A DNA stretch of 64,000 bases from Stenocarpella maydis (taxonomy: Eukaryota > Ascomycota > Sordariomycetes > Diaporthales > Diaporthaceae), in NCBI GenBank assembly GCA_002270565.1, contig NQMI01000013.1, positions 359,102 to 423,101 on the forward strand, written 5' to 3'. Under the pieces are notes generated by a model that saw nothing but the letters and a program-made list of their open reading frames with translations, had not been told where the DNA came from and made no database searches. Position numbers and translations under genes: made by a program. Shown here in pieces: positions 44,988 to 57,593 of the stretch (positions within the stretch are counted from its first letter, which is position 1; each line of letters opens with the position of its first letter).

Positions 44988-46772
44988 ATGTCCATCAACG
45001 GCAACGGCTCCAGCAGCCGGCAGGAGGTCAACCCCTTGCGGCCATATTACATCCCTCCCACCATCGGCGACCACGCCGCCCACACATCCAACATTCCCGG
45101 CCCCACCGCCTTCTCCCGCACCGCGGCCCCGACGTCGTCATCACATGCCAGCCCGTCCGGCCAGTACGCGTCCAAGGCACGCGACATCTTCTCCGATCTC
45201 GACTACAAAGATTACATCTCCGATCCTTCGCCATCCGTCGTCCGCTCTGTCAAGGATATTGTCGACGAGCTGATATGGAAGTACTCATCCATCTTTCTGG
45301 CACAGCCCTTCGAGGTCGCCAAGCTGCTCATGCAGGTCCGCGCCCAGGACGACCTCGGCGGGCTCGCCGCTTCCTCCTCCCCCTCCTCCTCCTCGCCTCT
45401 GGTCGTGCCGGCCCCACTCTCCACCAAGGCGAGCTTCAAGAGCCCGTGGAATGAGGATGTACGTGCCTTCCAAGGCCCCTCCCCCCCCGCGGGCACCGCC
45501 AGCCTTTCCCTTTGGCCCTCGGTCAGGAGTTAGCCTCCAAGTAACCACCCCTGCGCATCGCTGACAAGACATCGTAGATCCCCGATTCCGACTCTGAAGG
45601 CGACGAGCCAGCTTATTTTACCTCCAATGCCCCCAACACGCCCTCGCCAGCGCGCACAAGAAGGAGGCGGTCCTTGACGCCCCCCCCAGACTCGCCCCAG
45701 CCGACTAAGAAGCCAGACCTGCCACCCCACATCCTCAACATCACCCGTCCTGATTCCATAAGCGAGGTACTATCACAACTATGGCAGAGGGAAGGCGCCT
45801 GGGGAACGTGGAAGGGAACCAATGCCACATTTGTGTATACCGTCCTGCAGTCCCTGCTAGAGAACTGGTCCCGCAGTCTGTTGAGCGCACTCTTTGACGT
45901 CCCAGACCTGGGCTTGAAGACAGATCTAGACAGGCTTGTCGACATCGCTTCCCCCTACCCATGGGCCTCTCTCGGCGTCGCCGCCGCCGCTGCCGTTGTC
46001 ACGGGCCTCATCCTCTCGCCTCTCGATCTTGTTCGAACGAGGTCAGTCCCCTTTGGCCATAACACATCCGCCTGCATGTCCCGAGCTGACACTCCTTAGG
46101 TTGATAATCACGCCCACAACACGTGGTCCGCGACGGACCATCGCCCTGCTGCGCTCCCTTCCCTCCTACCTGTGTCCCTCGAGCCTTGTCTTGCCCACCG
46201 TCCTGCACTCCCTGGTACATCCCGTCCTCGCCCTGTCGACGCCGCTGGTCTTGCGCACAAAATTCTTGGTCGACAGCGAGTTGTCACCCGCCACCTTCTC
46301 CGTCGCCAAATTCTGCTCCTCGGTCGCCGCCCTCATTATCAAGTTGCCCCTCGAGACCGTCCTGCGCCGCGGCCAAGTCGCCGTCCTCAGCCAGCCCAGC
46401 TATAGCCAAGTAACCGAGGGAGCGGCCAGCCCGGCCACATCATCAAAGCCTGGAAGGCATACCGGTGGAGCCAAAACTCCAACTCCCATGCCCCTGGAAA
46501 CAATTGTACATCCCGGCAGGTACCGGGGTGTAGTTGGCACCATGTACGCCATTGTCAATGAGGAAGGGTCGCGGGCCGTGCACGTGGCGACACCGTCAGC
46601 TGGCAAGGGAAAGCCTGTCGCTAAGAAAGGCAGGAAAACCGTTGCTGAGGCTGTTTACCGACGCGGGCAAGGCCTAGACGGCTTGTGGCGGGGCTGGAAG
46701 GTCAACACCTGGGGTCTAGTCGGGCTCTGGATGGCCTCCGTTGCTGGCGGCGGTGGCGACGGAGAGTTCTGA
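44988..46772 (+). CDS. UGO1: Ugo1-like mitochondrial outer-membrane carrier protein
   Basis: Modified mitochondrial carrier linking the fusion GTPases Fzo1 and Mgm1 in yeast. 535 residues in three exons: 44988-45458, 45578-46041 and 46100-46772, in frame. The N-terminal 90 residues are soluble and Ser/Pro-rich. IWKYSSIFLAQPFEVAKLLMQVR (residues about 94-116) contains a carrier signature-like PxExxK turn. Further carrier-like repeats are LILSPLDLVRTRLII, formed across intron 2, and LIIKLPLETVLRRGQ. Two long low-complexity loops (Ser-rich and Pro/Arg-rich) separate the first repeat from the rest. The C-terminus WRGWKVNTWGLVGLW is like the last carrier helix. The assignment rests on this overall pattern. 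Confidence 0.82.
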
Positions 46773-49700
46773 GCGGCTAAGTCACATCAGGCAATGCCCT
46801 ACTTGAACGAAATATCGTCGCTCGTTGACGATTTTCTTTGAGACCACCTCATCCGGTCACAGGTTTCCGGCTCATAATGCGGTTCTACGTGTCGAGTTTC
46901 AGAGGAAGCAGGCCCAGGCCAGAGCAGGGACGGGATTTACTATACTTTAGGGCAGCCGGAGTTTGGTAGTGGTATGGGCGGGGAAGGTGCACTCTACTCA
47001 TGACTATCGTATGATATCCCTCTTCGGCTTGATATGTTATTTGCATAATGTCATCCAATGTATAAAAGAGGTTATCTCACAAGTACGCTGCTGAAGTAGT
47101 TGGGACCTGCAGCTCCAGGTGCAACCTTACATGCCGTCTGACTAGGGCTCATGATGAGCACACCACTCAACAGTAGTTACAATTTGATGGCAAAAAAATA
47201 AGTTCGATTCGTCTATCTCGTGAATTGGAGGAGAATTCATGGGGCATTCCGTGACTAACCCGTGAATTCATAGTAAACCGGCTTGAAAAGAAGGGGGGGG
47301 GGATTCCTCAATAGCTGCCAGACAGGCTGTCGCCCTTGGGCTGGCTGCCCTCCTTCCCCATCGGCAGAGCCATATCCGGGCGCCGAGCCTAGGCATGCCT
47401 CAGACAGTTTCCTATCACTTGCTGGGGCTACTGCGCCAGTGTACCGCGGGTGGATAGTAGCTGTGCAAAACGTGCATCTTCGAATATGAAACCGAGTAGT
47501 TAATTAGGTCAACCAGTTGATGGCTTTCCCTTTTAACTAATTTATAGCTGATTTCATTTAATTGGGTCACAATTCCGTTTTTTAATAAAGGTGCTACGGC
47601 CGACCCTCTGCATAGTCATAAACACTTAACGACCCCGCGTAGGAGAAATACAATACTGATAATAATAAATTTTGAAACACAATAGCACAAACTAAAGTAG
47701 TGAAGTAATGTATCAGATAACTGTTATATAAGACAACGGTTCTGCTATTGCATTGTCGTATCCAGTCTGGAGATGTGTGGTTGTAATATAGATGGCTCCC
47801 ATGGAGAAGTTCTTGTAAAGGCACTCCATAGCTCTACCTGCTAGGCTGCCTTTAAGCTGCTGCAGGTGGGTAGCCATTAGGATGCAACACATGAGCCTGG
47901 ACTTCCTCCAGGATCCTAAGCACTGTAGATTGAGTTTGACTCCCCATGGTAATATCCATTGGCACTTGGGACCGTTCTCTGTTCATATTTGGGCCGACGA
48001 GACACCAAAGTGCTCACTCAGTTGAGGCATCCTTGATGCCAACTAGTAAGTGCACCTAACTGTGAAGGGCCTATGGGTCACCGAGAATCTGCACCTTGAC
48101 GCGAGGGATCGTGGGGAATGTGGAAATCGGGGGAAAGCCCAGTCGCACCCAACTCGGGAGACGAGTGGGCGGAGGCGAGGCGAGGCACGAGACGAGGCAA
48201 AGCCTTCCCCGGATGAGCCGGAATATACAATACACTTGTCTCTGAATGAGCGGAGATGAAGGGCGGATGCCCGGCCGGCCCTGGCCAGCCAGCCAGCTGA
48301 GCGCACAGGACAGTCGTTGAGGGTGCCGCGGAAAAGTTCCCCTTGGGACCGGTTTACTGTCGTCGGATTGTGGCCGCTCCAATAGCCTGGGACTCGCAAC
48401 GTTTTCTTCTTTTGTGGCACTGTCCGGGGTACTGTTGCAAGCCTCTGCTAGGCGCATGCGTGCACGTTAGTCAGTAGTGCGGTGGAAAGAAGCTTTCTTG
48501 CCAAGGATGGTTTATCTGAGCGGGGAGTCGGGGACCATATATACGCCTAAGTATATACTAGACCGGCTTCCATTTTGATGGCCAGATAACCTGCGTGGAC
48601 AGCCAGGCAGGTGGTCCGGGAGACTGATCCGTCATCTTCCAACAGCGTGGACTCACATGAACTATACCGTTGCGGAAGCGATGTGCGCCTGAGAAGGCTC
48701 TTCCAAGAAGTGATGGGTTGCGATGCCGAAACCCGGATACGGCCCCGAGTGGGTACGCCAGCCAGTAATCTGTAGACTACATATTGATACCAGCCCAAGC
48801 CATTCTAAGCGACCGGCGCCGATGTTTGTTTGCTGAGCCCGGACCGATTGCCGATGCACGAATATGGATGATCCTGGGAGTCGTGCAAGGATCTGTGCGT
48901 CTTTTTGAGCCTCAAGTCTTCCGCTTTCAGGGCGGATTGCAACGTCGAGCCGGCGAGCCTGGGCCGAGACGCGAGAGACATGCCGGCAGGCCGGGCTGGG
49001 ACTGTGCCTGTCTTTGACGAGCTGTCCACGCAGTTCATTCATGACCAGCGTCCCCAGGACAAAATGACCTGCGAGGAACCGCGGAAGCCTGCAAAACCCA
49101 CATCATGACGGCATTCTGGGGGCGCAGGCCTGGCCCCGCTCTCGTGTGGCCTTCGCAGTATTGTATGTACACTACGCACACTCCGAGGATTAGAGCCAAT
49201 CTCAGGCGGAAGCCCCGGCTTTGGTGCTCTGCCACCCCAGATGCCTGTAAACTCTGTCAGCCTTCCTTCTCCATGCCGACAGGCCGACAGAGTGCACATA
49301 CTAGCGGCCATGACTCTGTTTGTGCACCTCCGCTCATCGGGCTCCCCTGCTCGCACAGTAGCGCCACGGTAAGCATACACAGTAGGAACTCCGAGCCCAC
49401 CGGCGCAGGCAACGATCAGCGAACCATAAGCCAGCCGACAACCTGTACAAGACAAGAAAATGCCGCAAGCACTCTCCGTGTTCATTTGCCCAAGTGCTAC
49501 ATGGCGAATGACCTTGCGTAGTCGCGGGGTTTTTCCACCATGTGGGACCCCCGTCTTGCGCGACTTACACGCCCTGCCGGGCGAGGGAAGATGATGCCAG
49601 CGTGATGTGATTGACTGGACGCGCAGACAGCGCAGCTAGGCGAGGCCGAGAAGGCGAGCCGGATCAGACGGCAGTCGAGGGGCAAAGTGCCGCAGCTAAG

Positions 49701-49919
49701 ATGAGATATCTCAGAGCGCTTCATTCAAGAGGCCATGGCCACCCTCTCCAGTCGGGTCTTGGGCCTTCAGGTTCGATTTTCAATGGTTCCCCTCTCCGGT
49801 CCCTAGTTCTTCTACATCCCATACACACTACTTCCGGTAGCAGGGGGCCTTTTTCCCAGTAGTAGGCGTTCTCAGGTGGCCGTTCTTGGTGCTATTTCCT
49901 CGAACACACTACGGCGAAG
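46773..49919. other. Long gene-poor region upstream of the H+-ATPase
   Basis: 3147 bp with no gene I can support. It contains a run of ten G at about 47293-47302, an AT-rich part (about 47490-47800), and a GC-rich part (48050-49850) with overlapping short frames on both strands that show no motif. Long upstream regions are usual for plasma-membrane ATPase genes. No tRNA box pattern was found by eye. Confidence 0.35.
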
Positions 49920-52900
49920 ATGGCGTTTGGGCACCACAAAGACGACTATGCCGCACCGGCCGACGACGTCGAGGCCGCAGGGGCAGACCGCACCAACGGA
50001 GGTCTGCGCCACGACGTCGACGACAGCCAGCTGCCCGAGTACGAGGCCTTGGACCGGTTCATCACAAGATACGATGCCAGCGGCCAGGAGAATGCGGCAC
50101 GGGAGGACGAGGCTAACAAGAAAAAGAAGGTCCCGTCGCTCCTCAGGCTCATGTTCAGCAGCGATCTCGAGGTCGAGCAGAACACCAACATCGCCCCTCC
50201 TGACGCATGGCTCGAAACGGACCTCCGACAGGGCATCAGTGACCACGACGTCGAAGAACGCCGCCGGCGTTTTGGTTGGAACGAGCTAGTTGCTGAGAAG
50301 GAGAACCAGCTGGCAAAGTTCCTGGGGTTCTTCCAAGGACCAATCCTTTACGGTGAGTGTGTGCTCGATAGATTTAACCAACTCATGAAGACTCGGTCGT
50401 AATCATGAAGGGTCCTTGTCGCTGATATGCATTCCCCACTGGCAGTGATGGAAGTCGCCGCGCTGCTCGCTGTCGGCCTGGAGGACTGGATCGATTTCGG
50501 TGTCATCATTGGTATTCTCTTCCTCAACGCCGGTGTGGGATGGTATCAAGAGAAGCAGGCAGCCGATGTCGTCGCCAGCCTGAAGGGTGACATCGCAATG
50601 AGAGCTATTGTCGTCCGTAACGGCAGGGAGGAGGAAATACTCGCTCGAGAGCTCGTGCCCGGAGACATTGTCATCCTCCAGGAGGGCCGGAGTATCCCCG
50701 CCGACTGCCAATTGATCTGCGACTACGCCCACCCGGAGGACTACAACGAGTTCAAGAAGCTCAAGAACGAGGACAGGTTCAACGGAGAGTCGACCGACTC
50801 CGGGGATGAGAGTGCCGCCAAGGAGAAAGGCATGGGCGACAAGGTTGAAGACCATGACGACGACGCGGGGTCTATCCACTACGGCGTGCCCTTGGTCGCC
50901 TGTGACCAGTCCGCCATCACCGGAGAGTCGCTTGCCGTGGACCGATACATGGGAGACGTGGTGTTCTACACCACTGGCTGCAAGCGGGGCAAGGCCTATG
51001 CCATAGTCAAGACCTCGGCTCCGTACTCGTTCGTGGGCAAGACTGCCAGCTTGGTCCAGGGCACCAAGGACCGTGGGCATTTCAAGGAGGTCATGGACAG
51101 CATCGGAACGTCCTTGCTCGTGCTTGTCATGTTCTGGATCCTGGCAGCATGGATTGGAGGCTTCTTCCGGCACATCCACATCGCCGTCCCCGGTGTGCAG
51201 AACCTCCTGCACTATGCCCTGATCCTGTTCATCATCGGTGTACCCGTTGGTCTCCCCGTGGTCACGACTACCACCTTGGCTGTCGGTGCCGCGTACCTGG
51301 CCAAGCAGAAAGCCATTGTCCAGAAGCTAACTGCCATTGAATCACTTGCTGTAAGTCCTCCCGAGGAAGGGGGGTGCACGCTTTCCCATGGGCAGGCCGA
51401 CCAAGGACTAACGCGGCTGAACCTTTTAGGGTGTTAATGTTCTATGCTCTGACAAAACCGGCACACTGACAGCCAACAAGCTGAGCATTCGTGAGCCGTA
51501 CGTGGCTGAGGGTCAAGACGTCAACTGGATGATGGCTGTTGCCGCCCTGGCAAGCTCTCACAACATCCAGGCCCTGGATCCCATCGACAAGGTCACTATT
51601 CTCACCCTGAAGCGCTACCCCAAGGCCCGCGAGATTCTTCGCCAGGGATGGATCACGGACAAGTTTACCCCCTTCGACCCGGTCTCAAAGCGCATCACTT
51701 GCGAGTGCCGGCTCGGCAATGACCGTTACATCTGCGCCAAGGGTGCTCCCCGGGCTATCGTGGACCTTGCCAACTGCTCCGCCGAGATCAAGAGCCTCTA
51801 CAACCAGAAGGCCAAGGAGTTTGCCAGCCGTGGGTTCCGTTCCCTGGGTGTTGCGGTCAAGAAGAACAGCGAGGACTGGCAGCTTCTGGGCATGATCTCC
51901 ATGTTCGACCCGCCCCGTGAGGACACTGCCCAGACCATCATTGAAGCCCAGGCTCTCGGTACGTTGGCAGCCCTGACCAAGCCGCGGCGGAAACGTTAGG
52001 GTAGTGATGCTGACACTCTCTCTCAGGCGTGCCCGTGAAGATGCTTACTGGTGACGCCATCGCCATCGCCAAGGAGACCTGCAAGATGTTGAGCCTCGGC
52101 AGCAAGGTCTACAACGCAAACAAGCTCTTCAACAGCGGCTTGTCCGGCAGCCTGCAGCACGACCTGATCGACCGCGCGGATGGCTTTGCCGAGGTTTTCC
52201 CCGAGCACAAGTACCAAGTCGTCGAGATGCTTCAGCAGAGAGGGTCCCTCACGGCCATGACTGGTGACGGTAAGCCTTGGATCCAGCCATCCTCCTGACC
52301 CAGGCATCTCCTGGCATTCAGTCTGGCGCATGTCTGTACTGGCACTAACCGTCACTACCACAGGTGTGAACGACGCTCCTTCGCTGAAGAAGGCTGATTG
52401 CGGAATCGCGGTCGAGGGCTCTTCAGAGGCCGCGCAAGCAGCTGCGGATATTGTCTTCCTGGCACCCGGCCTCAGCACCATCATTCTCTCCATCAAGACG
52501 GCACGGCAAATCTTCCAGCGGATGAAGGCCTACGTGGAGTACCGGATCGCGCTCTGTATCCACCTCGAGATCTACCTCACCCTGTCCATGATCATCCTCA
52601 ACGAGACCATCCGGCCCGACCTCGTCGTCTTCATCGCCCTCTTCGCCGACCTGGCCACCATAGCCATCGCCTACGACAACGCCCACGTGGAGCCCCGGCC
52701 CGTCGAGTGGCAGCTGCCCAAGATCTGGGTGGTCAGCCTCATCCTGGGGTCGCTGCTGGCCGCCGCCACGTGGATCATCCGCGCGACCATGTTCCTGCAG
52801 GACGGCGGCATCATCCAGCGGTTCGGCTCGGTCCAGGAGGTCCTCTTCCTCGAGGTGTCCCTGACCGAGAACTGGCTCATCTTCGTCACCCGCGGCGGCA

Positions 52901-53310
52901 AGACCTGGCCCTCGTGGCAGCTCGTCGGCGCCGTCTTTGTCGTCGACGTCCTCGCCACCATCTTTGCCCTCTTCGGGTGGCTCTCGGGCTCCGGCGGCGG
53001 CGTCATGCGGACCGACCCCGAGACCATCTTTGTCAACTCGGCCAACGGCTGGACCGACATCGTCACCGTCGTCCTCGTCTGGGCGTACTCGATCGGCATC
53101 ACCATCTTCATCGCCATCGTCTACTACCTGCTCAACAAGAACCCCTGGCTCAACGACCTCGGCCGCAAGGACAGGCGCCACAAGGACACCGTCCTCGAGA
53201 ACGCCCTGTTGCAGCTCAACAAGATTGCTATTGAGCATGACCAAAACCCCGAGACAGGGTCTGATAGGTACTACCTTATCGAGAAGGCAGCTGCGGAGGA
53301 TGATGACTAG
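49920..53310 (+). CDS. PMA1: Plasma-membrane H+-transporting P-type ATPase (P3A)
   Basis: Proton pump that energises nutrient uptake at the plasma membrane. 1018 residues in five exons: 49920-50352, 50446-51350, 51430-51958, 52027-52269 and 52364-53310, all phases consistent. Present are the actuator loop [11 protein letters not shown], helix 4 [20 protein letters not shown], the phosphorylation site [13 protein letters not shown] (completed at intron 2), the nucleotide-binding-site motif [15 protein letters not shown] and the hinge [19 protein letters not shown] (joined across intron 4). It is about 100 residues longer than the Neurospora/yeast pump, mainly from an acidic insertion before the actuator Glu (about residues 265-300: [17 protein letters not shown]) and a longer N-terminus, so it may be a PMA2-type paralogue rather than the main pump. 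Confidence 0.94.
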
Positions 53311-53607
53311 ACGTAAGAGGCGTGAGTAACAGGCGTGATTTTCTGCCATACTAGTAGGTGGAAGGGGTGGCTTTATTCATAATCTAATCGGCTGTATTAC
53401 AAAAGCACACTGCTTTTCAAGTTAATGAACATAGATGTAAATATAGACATTGATCATTTATATTTCAGGTTTTAATTAAATCAGAGGAAGCATTTGTTCA
53501 GGAATAAGCCTGTTCATCATAGCCTTAACGTGAGATATCAGAATGGCTATAGCACGACTCGGAGATGCGCATGCTACCTCGGAAGTCTTTTCGGTATCTT
53601 GAGTTGC

Positions 53608-54846
53608 TCATTCCAGCTTAATAATAGCCCTTGGACAAACTTGCTGAAGCCCATTTCTTGCGCGCCGCGTCCACTCCTGCACCCTACACTTTTCCTGTGT
53701 CAATGACTCCTTCAGGGTTTCAAAGTACTCCTGACTGTGTGGCCAATCCTGCCTTCTATCTTCACCCTTAGGGCCATACATACGGAGCAAGATATGATCC
53801 GCGGCCTGTATATATTGCGATTCTGTCATTTCTTCGGACCTCCCTATGGGTCTCTTTGAAAACGGTTCCATAGCAGTCCATTGTCCTGCAGGGCTCTCAG
53901 TCTCAACGGTGGCCTGACCCCAAGTTATATGTTGTTCCAGGGCCTTCACGAGAACGTCATTTCCCTCCAGAATATGATCATATTTACGACCAAGGTGGAG
54001 GAGGCTCGTCCAGAATATGCCCACGCGACAATATGTTTTCTCTCCAGGGCAAGGACGTACCACGAGCGCGTGTATATCGACCCCGTAGCCCTCTGCACCA
54101 TGCAAGCTCAGACGCAACACAAGTGGTATGGCGAACAGACGATCGCCTTCCATGACAGCTCCTCGGTCCGGAGAATCAGAGGGCCACTCGAAATCCTTGT
54201 GGGGGCAATAATGCATTCTGGGGTTCTCGTCGATGGCGATGCCCAGGCTCGTGACTCGAGCGGGGAGCAAGTACCCGGAGAGGACGACGTGGCTTCCGAG
54301 CTGCACACCCAGAAAAGAATTCCCAGACACGGGATCCGCCTCACAGACGCCCTCCACAAGGTCACACAGCTGGGCCAAGCCCCCCCCGCGTCGGGTATCA
54401 ATGTTGAAGGACTTTGGCATGTCGTCCCGTGCCCACGACCAGGTAGGTACATTCTTGTTGACTCGGTCAAGCCTTCCAACGCTGGGTACCCTCTCCCACA
54501 TCAGATCATCTATGAAGGTCTGCCTCCATAGGCCAGCGAGATAGTCACCTACTGACCGGCCGGTCAGCATCTGAACCTTTTTGGCCAGGCCAGCCATCGC
54601 GGGCAAGGTGTCCTCATGGCGCGTTAGTTGCAGATGAGTAAAGTCCTTGACTAATTCTCTCCACGTCTCCATCTGCGCTACCACATCTGCTCCCGGAGAA
54701 CCAGCACCATCGGGCGCGGACTTGTTGAGCCCGCTCAGCATGTGCTTCGCTGTGGAGTCGACCCAGCCAAACCCAGACTCTGTCTCGTTGCCGGTGTAGC
54801 ATTCGAATATCAGTTCCAGGGGTGTGAAATGCAACAAACGACGTGA
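53608..54846 (-). pseudogene. HET-domain gene, 3' part, cut off by a transposon
   Basis: Carboxy-terminal part of a HET protein. Across the insertion point it begins SRRLLHFTPLELIFECYTGNE, the segment that follows the WVLQER motif in intact HET proteins. It continues for about 400 residues, including WRQTFIDDLMWERV and PTWSWARDD, both usual in this family, and ends at 53608. There are no internal stops. The reading frame runs on into transposon DNA for a few codons at its upstream end, which is not original coding. Together with 56304-57593 and one copy of the TA target it forms an open frame of 843 codons. Confidence 0.85.
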
Positions 54847-54848
54847 TA

Positions 54849-54879
54849 CCATACCCGGCCACCATTTCGGCCACCCCAC
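54849..54879 (+). repeat. Left terminal inverted repeat of the pogo/Fot element
   Basis: 31 bp beginning CCATACCCGGCCACC immediately after the TA at 54847. It pairs with 56303-56273 with a single C/T difference. Confidence 0.9.
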
Positions 54880-55143
54880 GATCTCAGCCAGCAAAACCGC
54901 TCAATTCCCACACAATCGCCATATGTTCACTTACACATTTCTCAACAACCACTAAGGTTATCTAAAAGCCATCTGCATAAGTAAATAGAGAATTAATTCC
55001 TCATGATCCTCATATATTATATTAGTAATTTAGTAGGCTTCACCACCCATTTCTGCCAAGTGCCAATTAACCCCAAATGCCAAATCAGAAAGAATGTTCT
55101 TATTACCCATCAAGCCAGTCAATCCACCCAGATCGCCGCCACA

Positions 55144-56146
55144 ATGCCTCCAAAGTCCTATATAGAGGACAACATACTAAATGCCGTTCATAACATACAA
55201 GAGAACGATCTGGGAAGGAATAAAGCTGTAAAGAAACATAGTATACCATCATCTACAGTCAGTAATCGCTTATCTGGCAAGCATTCTTCAAAGCAAGATC
55301 TAGAGGCCATACCCACGAATGCTCTACTATTAGATAGGCAAGAAACGCGCCTAGTGAGATGGATTTTACGCCAAGAGAAGCTAGGGTTTGCACCTAATCA
55401 GGCAACTATTTAAGGCATTATTGGCAACATCTCCAATTCAAAGGTTGGCAGTCACTGGGTAAATCGCCTAATTCAGTAGCATCCAGAGATTCAAAGCAAG
55501 GTTGGGCGCAGGCAAGAAGCTACCCGTTTCCATAAGTTTACCCCTCGGGCAGTCAACTAGTATTTCAACATCCAAGAGGCTGAATATATATAGGTGAAGC
55601 CAAGCCTTACAGTCAATATCAATAAAGCCGGCTTAATAGCAGGTTTCAATAGGCAAATCAAAGCCAATTAAGCTGTATTCAAGCATAGTAACTAATAATA
55701 TATAGGCCTTGATTCTCTGGTGGTTAGAACTTCTAAAATAAAGAAGGCAATGCTCAAATCTGACCAGTCAAGGTAGTAGTCTACTATAATTAAGAGTATT
55801 ACAGCCACCGGTGAAGCCCTTAACCCAGGCATCATTTTCAAAGGCAAAGACCTACAGCAGCAGTGGTTTATCAACGAATTCCACAAGACNTTTAACTACA
55901 AAGAAGCGCAGGGCCGTCCCCAACCCGAACAAGAAGTTTATGCAAATAAGCGAGATACTAGGCGAAAGGAAGGAGGTTAAAGATGCCCTCAATAAAAGGA
56001 ATCAACCAGAGGAGCAAGTTGAAGCCGAAATTAAGGTTTCTATGGGCGAAGAGTCTGTGGATAATAAGGAAGAAGATGAGCCACCACCGGATATACGAAC
56101 ACATTCCGGGCGTGCATCCAAAGTACCTTCACGATATACCAATTGA
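55144..56146 (+). pseudogene. Decayed pogo/Fot-type transposase
   Basis: The ATG at 55144 opens MPPKSYIEDNILNAVHNIQ, a psq-type helix-turn-helix start, with VRWILRQEKLGFAPNQATI (CENP-B-like second domain) before a stop at 55411. Further stops break the following part, in which FHKFTPRAVN, ITATGEALNPGIIFKGK and QQQWF are recognisable from the family. At 55890 an ambiguous base (n) marks an abrupt jump to the C-terminal tail (RRAVPNPNKKFM ... SGRASKVPSRYTN, ending at 56146). The catalytic middle with the later acidic residues is absent. It cannot encode an active transposase. Confidence 0.85.
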
Positions 56147-56272
56147 AAGGCTGGTTTCTAAGCTTCAAAACCATATTCGCATTATTTTAATATCACCAGA
56201 ATTAATTCGGTGAGAACCTCACTAAGTTGCAGTGTTTTATATAGTGCATGGCAAATTTTGGTGGCCGAAATG

Positions 56273-56303
56273 GTGGGGTAGCCGAAATGGTGGCCGGGTA
56301 TGG
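56273..56303 (-). repeat. Right terminal inverted repeat of the pogo/Fot element
   Basis: Reverse complement of the left end, one mismatch. A CCACCATTTCGG word is repeated directly just inside this end (second copy about 56262-56273), a possible extra transposase-binding subrepeat absent from the left end. Confidence 0.88.
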
Positions 56304-57593
56304 TATGAGGCGTTCTTGGAGAACCCACGCCCTTCTCAAGAGCGGTGCCACGCGGTTCAAGAAATTCGGGTGCCTTGTGTAAAGGTGTTCGAAGAGAGCA
56401 GGGTCCGAACATCTTCGAAGATAGGTGCCCTGTCCCAGAGACCAACTGGGGACTGATTGTCGATAGAGGCCTTCTTGGCTGCTGGAGGATGCGGTGGCAG
56501 CAATTGTCACTGTTGCGTTTTCATAAATGGTGGCCATTCTGCCTGCCTCTCTGAACCAATCATCTGCATCGTTTTGTACAATGCACAACGAATCAATCCA
56601 AAGATACCGTATCCCGAGCTTGCGTGCGAACAGAAAGACCTCCTTGAAAGTCTTCGGGAGGTCGCGCCATGGAATTCCCGCTGTCTGGAATGTGTTCAGC
56701 GTCTCTGTCCTCGTGTCCAGTGGCCTCTGCTCTGGTGGGCCCCAACAGTGGCTCAAGCAGGCATATTCGCCCTGCATGTTGCCATTGGTAGCTATGAGCA
56801 ATGGAGATGGTAGTGAATCTTTGCCAGAGTCCTCACTTCCGAGGTCTATTATCCGAGTAGGGAGGATTGGAAGCCCAGGCGCACTTTTTGTCTCGCATGG
56901 TACATGTTGTGAGACGCACTGCTGGAGTCTCGATTTCGCCCATTCGACAGCTTCGCCAGAGCCTGTATTCCCGCATCTTTGAGGCCTGAGGAGAATTGCT
57001 GTTCCAACCGGTTCGAGACTTTCATCGCCATGGAATATCTCATAGGAAGGCGAGGATATCCTCCATTCTCTCGGCCTCTCAGGATTACGGCGATCGGGTC
57101 CCGTGACAAGCTCGGTGGTAAGGTCTTGGTGGTTTTGGGCCCGTTGCCAGTCGTCCTGAGTCGCATAAGATGGATACAATGTGGTAAGTCTCATACATAG
57201 GCCCTGTATTCCTGGTGACTCGTCATTGAATTCCAATTGCGCATTGGTGAACTGCAGATCCAGCTCCTTGGTGATAAGCTCGACAGCTGTTGAAAGAAGC
57301 TGGCATCCTCGGCATGCCCTAGCCACGCGATTCTCAGCCAACTTCGCAAGCGTGAAGCCGTACTGAGTATCGATCAAAGGGAGCTTTCCGAACCGTCGCC
57401 ACTGCCGGCGTAGGAAATCTGCATTGAGGTCCAGACACAAGGTACAATTGGCGATGGCGTCAAGAAAAGGGTCCGTGGCTGTCCCGGCTATCGCGTCTGT
57501 GTTGAACGGCAATAACCAGAACCTCGTGCTGAACTCAAGCGTCCACTCAGGCTTATTTGGCGATAAAGCTGGTTTCGTTCTTCGTCTGGTCAC
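56304..57593 (-). pseudogene. HET-domain gene, 5' part, interrupted by a transposon
   Basis: Heterokaryon-incompatibility (HET) domain protein; such proteins trigger cell death on non-self contact. The domain core is intact: YACLSHCWGPPEQRPL, IPWRDLPKTFKEVFLFARKLG, IRYLWIDSLCIVQNDADDW, ENATVTIAATAS and RRAWVLQERL, after which the transposon begins. A Cys-containing N-terminal region precedes it. No in-frame ATG occurs before residue 132; the open frame begins with GTG at 57593, so the true start may lie in an upstream exon or be lost. A premature stop inside the element would yield a truncated protein of about 460 residues with the whole HET core. Confidence 0.87.

Larger units (their letters stand above)
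54849..56303. mobile_element. pogo/Fot-type (Tc1/mariner superfamily) DNA transposon, internally deleted
   Basis: A 1455-bp element with terminal inverted repeats of 31 bp (one mismatch) starting CCATACCCGGCCACC at both ends, flanked by a TA on each side (54847-54848 and 56304-56305), the target duplication of this superfamily. It carries a decayed transposase on the plus strand. Intact Fot-type elements are nearer 1.9-2 kb, and the central DDE region is missing, so it is non-autonomous. It interrupts a HET gene in the opposite orientation. The ends are well conserved although the interior is decayed. Confidence 0.9.

Noticed and set aside
48043..49724. Overlapping frames of 60-150 codons upstream of the H+-ATPase
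   Set aside because: Open on both strands in GC-rich DNA with no motif or signal peptide; more likely promoter DNA.
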